Shown here piece after piece: positions 59,333-64,000 of a DNA stretch of 64,000 nucleotides (positions within the stretch are counted from its first letter, which is position 1; each line of letters opens with the position of its first letter). The DNA comes from Bradyrhizobium sp. BRP22 (GTDB lineage: Bacteria > Pseudomonadota > Alphaproteobacteria > Rhizobiales > Xanthobacteraceae). A model generated the notes under the pieces. That model had not been told where the DNA came from and did not search any database. It saw only the letters and a program-made list of their open reading frames with translations. The position numbers and the translations under genes were made by a program. The stretch covers positions 1-64,000 of the forward strand of contig NZ_JADYVX010000035.1 in NCBI RefSeq assembly GCF_020194175.1, written 5' to 3'.

Positions 59333-61069
59333 TCAGGCCGCAACGACCCGCTCGCCGTTCACCAGCGACGACAGCGTGCGCGTGTCGCTGACCGTGCGCA
59401 CGGTCATCGGCTCGTTGCGACCGCGGATCGCGACCTCCTGTTCGGGCAGCGCATCGGCGGCAAGGGCCGCCGTGATGCGCACCTCCTCGGAGAAGATGGC
59501 CTCGCAGCCGAGGATCTTGGTCATGTCCTGCAATCGTGCGGCGACATTGACGGCGTCGCCGAGGGCGGTGAACACCATGTGGTCGCGGTAGCCGATATCG
59601 CCGACGATCACCTCACCGCCATGGATGCCGATGCCGAAGCGGATCGGCTCGGGCAGGTCATGGCTCAGGAACTGGTTCAATTCCTCGATGTTCTTCCCGA
59701 TCTCGGCCGCCGCGCGCAGCGCCTGCCGACAGGCCTGCTGCCGGCTGGTGGCGAGCCCGAACAGCGCCAGCATCCCGTCGCCGATGAACTGGTTGGGCTG
59801 GCCGCCGTTTTCGAGCACCGCCTGCGAGACCGCGCTGAGAAAGCGGTTGACGATGAAGACCGTATCGAACGGCAGCCGCGTCTCCGCAAGCTGCGTCGAG
59901 CCGCGCATGTCGACGAACAGGCTGACGAGATAGCGTTCCTGCCCGATCCGCGTCGGGTTCGACGCATGCGCATTGGCCGACATCGTGTGCGGGGTGAATA
60001 GCTGGAAGAAGGAGAGATCGGTGGTCGGCTTGAGCTGGCAGGCAAGCCGGATCGAGGGATCGGCCGATCCGACCCGGCCGAGCACGAAAGCCTCGCGCGG
60101 CGAAGGCTCGGGCAGCGCGCTGCAGTCGCCGATGATGCGGATGCGGCAGGTCGAGCAGCGCGCACGGCCACCGCAGACCGAGGCATGCGGCACGTTGTGG
60201 CGCAGGCTCGCCTCCAGCACGCTCAATCCCTTGGGCACGCGGACGGTGCGGCCATTGCCGTAGGACAGTCTGATCATGCCGCCGCGCCGTTCGAGAATGG
60301 CGCGCGCGCCGCGCGCGAGCAGCGCCAGTGCGAGCAGGCCGACATAACCAATCGTCATGCCGCTTGTGATGCGATCGAGCATCTCGGCCTGCTGCAGCGT
60401 GCCGACCTGTTGCGCGGACAGATTGTCGTGCCGCCATTCGGGCTCCGTGCTGTCGGCGATCACCGCGCGTCCGCCCTGATAGATGCCGAGCACCGCCAGC
60501 GTCGGGATCAGCACGGCGGCCGCGAGCAGGAACGGCGCCGCGCGCTTGAAGAAGCTGCGCAGCCTCAGCCAGAAATAAAGCCCGATGCAGCCGTGCACCC
60601 AGGCGATGACGAGCACCGCGAGCATCGGCCACAGCCTTTGTTTCGCGCTGATGAAGAACAGATAGAGTTCCTGCGGATAGAGCTTCTCGTGGCCGTACAG
60701 CGTCTGCCCGAGCCGTATGCCGACGATATGGGCGATGATCAGAAAGGGGATGCTCAGGCCCAGCACGAGCTGCAGCGGCTCGATCGCCTTCCAGCCGAAC
60801 TGGCGGCGCTGATACAGCGCCCAGATGCCGAGCCCGGAGTGCACCAGGCAGGCGCCGTAGAAGATGACGGCGACGGGCGGAAATTGCCAGAACGCGATGT
60901 GCCAGTCGACGCCCCAGGCCAGCGCCTCCGGCGAGATGTTGCCGAGCGCGTGATTGAGGAAATGGCTGACCAGATAGGCAAACAGGATGGTGCCGCTGGC
61001 GAGCCGAACCTGCCGCAAGCCGATGCCGCGGAAAAATTCCCGTAACTGCTCGCGCGCAGAGGAGGCCAT
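59333..61069 (-). CDS. Membrane-ferredoxin-adenylate/guanylate cyclase fusion
   Basis: 578 residues from the ATG at 61069. Three parts: a membrane domain (about 20-260) with histidines in helices (VSHFLNHALG, CLVHSGLG, IIAHIVG, AWVHGCIG) like cytochrome b of succinate dehydrogenase; a plant-type 2Fe-2S domain (about 268-355) with C299, C305, C308 and C344; and a class III cyclase domain (about 380-560) with metal Asp387 in LFVDMRGST, FIGDGMLALFG, and GDAVNVAARL. It would make cAMP (or cGMP) in answer to redox or quinone state. The open frame extends to 61183, but homology-like sequence starts at 61069. Confidence 0.88.
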   Translation of the reverse strand: MASSAREQLREFFRGIGLRQVRLASGTILFAYLVSHFLNHALGNISPEALAWGVDWHIAFWQFPPVAVIFYGACLVHSGLGIWALYQRRQFGWKAIEPLQLVLGLSIPFLIIAHIVGIRLGQTLYGHEKLYPQELYLFFISAKQRLWPMLAVLVIAWVHGCIGLYFWLRLRSFFKRAAPFLLAAAVLIPTLAVLGIYQGGRAVIADSTEPEWRHDNLSAQQVGTLQQAEMLDRITSGMTIGYVGLLALALLARGARAILERRGGMIRLSYGNGRTVRVPKGLSVLEASLRHNVPHASVCGGRARCSTCRIRIIGDCSALPEPSPREAFVLGRVGSADPSIRLACQLKPTTDLSFFQLFTPHTMSANAHASNPTRIGQERYLVSLFVDMRGSTQLAETRLPFDTVFIVNRFLSAVSQAVLENGGQPNQFIGDGMLALFGLATSRQQACRQALRAAAEIGKNIEELNQFLSHDLPEPIRFGIGIHGGEVIVGDIGYRDHMVFTALGDAVNVAARLQDMTKILGCEAIFSEEVRITAALAADALPEQEVAIRGRNEPMTVRTVSDTRTLSSLVNGERVVAA

Positions 61070-61130
61070 GTGATCCGTAGTGACTATCGTCAAATCTAAC
61101 GCCTTATTCCCGTGCTGAACATTGCCGCCG

Positions 61131-61184
61131 TCCCGGGCTCGGCTTTGGGCTCGACCCGGGGTCCCGTCGCTCCGGGACGACATC
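61131..61184. repeat. Dispersed GC-rich inverted repeat
   Basis: gtcccgggctcgg and cgctccgggacg frame a 50-base element (gccgtcccgggc...gtcccgtcgctccgggacgac), between the divergent cyclase and GT39 genes. It is similar in style to other repeats of the window. Confidence 0.5.
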
Positions 61185-61243
61185 TATCATTCTTTTCCCT
61201 GGACACGTTGACACTCCGTTAGGAGTCTAGGAAAAGCGCGGCC

Positions 61244-62893
61244 GTGACGCAGATATCGCTTAAAACCAGCCGCGCAACAGTAGACGATTATCCTGCCGCG
61301 CCGCCATGGCCCGTCGTGATCGGCCTGATCGCGGCGATGACGCTTCTGCGTCTGGTCTATGCAGCCGTGCTCGACCTGCGCACCGACGAGGCCTATTACT
61401 GGACCTGGTCGAAAGAGAACGTGCTGTCGTTCCTCGATCATCCGCCCATGATCGCCTGGTTCATCGGCTTCGGCACCGCGATCTTCGGCGACACCAATCT
61501 CGGCGCGCGTTTTGCCGGCATCCTGGCGATGCTGGCAACCCAGTTGCTGCTGGCCGACATCGTCCGTCGCGTCACACATGACTTCAGCGCGATCGTGCTG
61601 GCGCTGCTGTTGCCGGAGGCCGCGCTCTATTACGGCCTCCTGATGGCAAAGATCGCGCCCGACACCGCGATGATCCCATTTGCGGTCGCGATGTTGTGGT
61701 CGCTGGTGCGGCTCACTGAAAGCGGCGACGGGCGCTGGTGGCTTGCGGCCGGCCTGTTCGGCGGGCTTGCGCTACTCTCGAAATTCACCGTGGTCATGCT
61801 GCTGCCGGCGATCGTGGCGTTCATGCTGGTGCCGAGCTGGCGATGGCGCTGGCTCTCCAGCCCTTATCCCTATGTTGCGGTCGTGATCGCGGTCCTCGTG
61901 TTCTCGCCGGTCCTGATCTGGAATTACCAGCACGACTGGGCCTCGTTCCGCTTCCAGGCGGTGCGCGCCACCGCCGACCATCCGTTCTCGCTCCGCACCC
62001 TCGGTGAGTTCTTCGCCCTGCAACTCGGCCTGGTCGGCTTCGTGGTGCTGCCGGTGGTGCTGTCGGGGGTGACGCTCACCGCATGGCGCGGCTATCGCAC
62101 CCGCGAGCCGGTCGCAATCCTGCTCTCCACCGCGGTGATCGTGCCGTTCTGCTATTTCCTGTGGAAGTCGCTGACGCTTCGGGTCGGCGACACCTGGCCG
62201 ATGTTCCTTTGGCCCGCCGGCTTTGCCGCTACCGCCATCAATATCGCGATGCTGCCGCGCGAAGGTTTTCCGAAATGGATGATCCGCTCGACCATCTCCT
62301 GGGCCCGGATCGCTGTGATTTCAGGTATCGCCTTTGTCATCTGCGTGTTCGTTTACTATGTCGCGACGCCCTTCAATTTCATCGGCCGCACCGATCCGAT
62401 CGGCGGCGAGGCCGGCTACCGAGAACTCGCCGCGCGCGTAGAAGACCAATTGCAGAAGCAGGGTGCGAGCTGGATCGCGACCACGGACTATCGCACCTAT
62501 GCGATGCTGCGCTGGTTTTTCAATGGCCGCGTGCCCGTGGTCCAGCTCAACGAACGGGGCCGCTTCCAGGGCTTTCGCGATCCCGGCATGGACCGCATCA
62601 GGGGTCACGCTGCCATCTATGTCGTGCGCGAGCTCGACAACCAGATGCCATTCCTGGATGCGGCAGGCGTAGCGCGCCAGCCGCTCGAACGCGTCGAGCG
62701 CATCTGGCGCGGCATGGTGATGGACAGCTTTTCGTTGGAAAAACTGACCGGCTGGACCCCCGAACTCTCCCCGCCACCGGATTCGCCGCTATTCCGCTGG
62801 CGCGTGCTGGCGATCTTGTCCAACGAGACGCGATGCCCTTCACCTTCTCCCCTTGTGGGAGAAGGTGGCGCGCATGCAATGCGCGCCGGTTGA
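61244..62893 (+). CDS. GT39/ArnT-like membrane glycosyltransferase family protein
   Basis: 549 residues, GTG start. About 10-12 transmembrane helices. The first loop after TM1 has LRTDEAYYWTWSKENVLSFLDHPPM, the DE(A/x)YY signature of ArnT/PMT-type GT39 enzymes that use polyprenyl-phosphate sugars. The C-terminal 130 residues are soluble and periplasmic. It would decorate lipid A, glycans or proteins. The last 19 residues (CPSPSPLVGEGGAHAMRAG) are translated from a dispersed repeat starting near 62836, so the original C-terminus was probably shorter or different. Confidence 0.82.
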   Translation: MTQISLKTSRATVDDYPAAPPWPVVIGLIAAMTLLRLVYAAVLDLRTDEAYYWTWSKENVLSFLDHPPMIAWFIGFGTAIFGDTNLGARFAGILAMLATQLLLADIVRRVTHDFSAIVLALLLPEAALYYGLLMAKIAPDTAMIPFAVAMLWSLVRLTESGDGRWWLAAGLFGGLALLSKFTVVMLLPAIVAFMLVPSWRWRWLSSPYPYVAVVIAVLVFSPVLIWNYQHDWASFRFQAVRATADHPFSLRTLGEFFALQLGLVGFVVLPVVLSGVTLTAWRGYRTREPVAILLSTAVIVPFCYFLWKSLTLRVGDTWPMFLWPAGFAATAINIAMLPREGFPKWMIRSTISWARIAVISGIAFVICVFVYYVATPFNFIGRTDPIGGEAGYRELAARVEDQLQKQGASWIATTDYRTYAMLRWFFNGRVPVVQLNERGRFQGFRDPGMDRIRGHAAIYVVRELDNQMPFLDAAGVARQPLERVERIWRGMVMDSFSLEKLTGWTPELSPPPDSPLFRWRVLAILSNETRCPSPSPLVGEGGAHAMRAG

Positions 62894-63000
62894 GGGGTTC
62901 TTTCCGCGGGCGCCGGCGTTCGTGGAAACAGACCCCTCACCCAAGCGAGTTCGCTGCGGGCACCTGAGCTGCCCTCTCCCACAAGGGGCGAGGGCGCATC
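62836..63000. repeat. Dispersed repeat overlapping the GT39 3' end
   Basis: ccttcaccttctcccctt is mirrored by 'ccctctcccacaaggggcg' and the inner 'gggagaaggtgg' pairs with the flanks; the element recalls 24-100. It supplies the last 19 codons of the GT39 gene and reaches the stop of the YcjF gene. Confidence 0.7.
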
Positions 63001-64000
63001 AACTGGCACCTCGCTCGTCCTCGTCGCGCTTGCGCAGCAAGTCTTTCGCCAGATCAGCCAATGCCGGCCGCGGCAATGCGGTGAACGGCAGCGGCCGTGT
63101 CACTTCGATGGCGGCGAGGCCGAGGCGGGCGGTGAGGAGGCCGTTGAGGACGCCTTCGCCGAGGCGCTGCGACAGTTTGGCGGCGATGCCGTGGCCGAGC
63201 ATCTGCTGGATCAGGCTGTCGCTGGCGGCCATGCCGCCGGTGATCGCGAGATGCGCGATCACCTGGCGCATCAAGCTGAACATGCCGAGCGCGCCGGGCC
63301 GGCCGCCGTAGAGATACGCCAGTTGCCGGATCATGCGCAGCGCCGCCACGAACACGAACAGCACGTCGATCGCCGCGCGCGGGCTGACCGCGGTGACCAC
63401 CGAGACCCGCTGCGCCGCTGATGACACCAGACGGCGCGCCTCTTCGTCGAGCGGCGTCATCAATTCGCGCTCGGCGAGCTTGATCATGTCGGCGCCGTCG
63501 ATGATGTCGTCGGTGTGGCTTTGCAGCGTGGCGCGGGCGCGGGCAAGCTGCGGGTTCTGGTGCGCGAGCTTGAGCAGGTCGTCCACGATCACCCGGCTCG
63601 CCGCGCGGTCGTCGCTGAGCACCACTTCGGCGGCGCGCAGATGCAGCTTCTCGATCGTGGCCAGCCGCGCCAGCCCGAAGACTTCGCGCGCGACGATGAC
63701 GGTCAGCGCGACCACCGCGATCACGGCGAGCGCGAGGCCGATGAAGCCCATGCCTTCGTTGCGGGCAAACAGGTCCTCGATCAGGTTGACCACGCCGAGC
63801 CCGGCGCCGAGCAGCATCAATCCGCCGGCCGCCGCCCAGAACAGCGTGCCCCAGCGGAAGCGGCGCCGCGTCGTGACCTGAGGCGCATCGATTGGCACCG
63901 GCAGCAAGGCGGGGTCCGGCTCCGGCGTGACATGGATGGTGCCGCGAGCCGGCCGGCTCTTGTCGTCCGCATCGATCACGATCACGGAGGGATCGTCGAG
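62999..64000 (-). CDS. YcjF/TIGR01620 family membrane protein, 5' end outside window
   Basis: At least 333 residues; the frame is open to the window edge, reading LDDPSVIVIDADD before the first GTG, so the true N-terminus lies beyond 64000. Two transmembrane helices are seen (about residues 48-70 and 80-105 of the visible part, LFWAAAGGLMLLGAGLGVV and FIGLALAVIAVVALTVIV). The soluble C-terminal domain (VSPRAAIDVLFVFVAALRMIRQLAYLYGGRPGALG...) is DUF697-like, as in E. coli YcjF, which is usually encoded beside the GTPase-like YcjX. The role is in envelope stress or unknown. Confidence 0.85.
   Translation of the reverse strand, partial: LDDPSVIVIDADDKSRPARGTIHVTPEPDPALLPVPIDAPQVTTRRRFRWGTLFWAAAGGLMLLGAGLGVVNLIEDLFARNEGMGFIGLALAVIAVVALTVIVAREVFGLARLATIEKLHLRAAEVVLSDDRAASRVIVDDLLKLAHQNPQLARARATLQSHTDDIIDGADMIKLAERELMTPLDEEARRLVSSAAQRVSVVTAVSPRAAIDVLFVFVAALRMIRQLAYLYGGRPGALGMFSLMRQVIAHLAITGGMAASDSLIQQMLGHGIAAKLSQRLGEGVLNGLLTARLGLAAIEVTRPLPFTALPRPALADLAKDLLRKRDEDERGAS

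Noticed and set aside
1..64000. CRISPR arrays, transposases or rRNA genes
   Set aside because: No regularly spaced short repeats, DDE/HUH transposase-like proteins or rRNA-like sequence were seen by eye.

Overview
The window is typical chromosomal sequence of a Bradyrhizobium-like alphaproteobacterium (Nitrobacteraceae). Four things point there: high G+C with strong third-position GC; RpoH with the RpoH-box, MipZ and a very large NAD-glutamate dehydrogenase; a 999-residue 'minimalist' PutA whose predicted catalytic cysteine falls at residue 792, as in the B. japonicum enzyme; and many dispersed palindromic repeats of the rhizobial type. No rRNA, CRISPR array or transposase gene was seen. There is one tRNA gene, tRNA-Glu(CUC), at 9708-9782.

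Layout. 1-9.7 kb holds housekeeping and envelope genes: a histidine phosphatase, a DUF6152/DUF6644 pair, an MltB-like transglycosylase, an SDR, an orphan receiver, a 22-residue Lys-rich peptide, a membrane GGDEF cyclase, a peptidoglycan amidase, rpoH with a strong terminator, an RluD-type pseudouridine synthase and a small membrane protein. From the tRNA to about 17 kb lies a block of clearly lower G+C (about 48% in three sampled 60-base lines) on the minus strand. It is a five-gene, end-to-end coupled operon: NADAR, SIS-HAD fusion, PRTase-CE-like protein, ORC/CDC6-like AAA+ ATPase, and a Rossmann-like protein with a CARF-like motif pattern. I read it as a nucleotide-targeting anti-phage system on a small island beside the tRNA; this is the most interesting part of the window. 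Two short genes of a phage-associated type follow at 17.1-18.0 kb.

18.5-36.3 kb carries metabolic and accessory genes: a fumarate-reductase-like flavoprotein with a tiny 2Fe-2S partner, the 1605-aa NAD-glutamate dehydrogenase, a glutamate-receptor-like channel, a Cys-rich secreted peptide, a DASS transporter, a cupin, a patatin with a membrane insert, and a GH16/GH1 glycosidase pair. 36.6-46.4 kb has pgm, a sugar epimerase plus DHDPS-like aldolase operon, an FtsH paralogue divergent from an HtrA protease, and a lone molybdenum hydroxylase large subunit. 46.9-54.1 kb has mipZ, a LemA-TPM-TPM operon, a disordered membrane-anchored protein, a CxxCH-bearing secreted protein and a CaiB-type CoA transferase. 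54.4-64 kb has putA with a divergent Lrp-type regulator, a CspA protein, a membrane ferredoxin-adenylate cyclase fusion, a GT39-like protein, and a YcjF/TIGR01620 protein cut by the window end.

The genes make several local units: glutamate and proline catabolism (gdh, putA plus regulator), beta-glucan breakdown feeding Pgm, proteostasis (rpoH, FtsH, HtrA) and defence (the island). Calls rest on reading the translated sequence and remembered family motifs; no database search was run.
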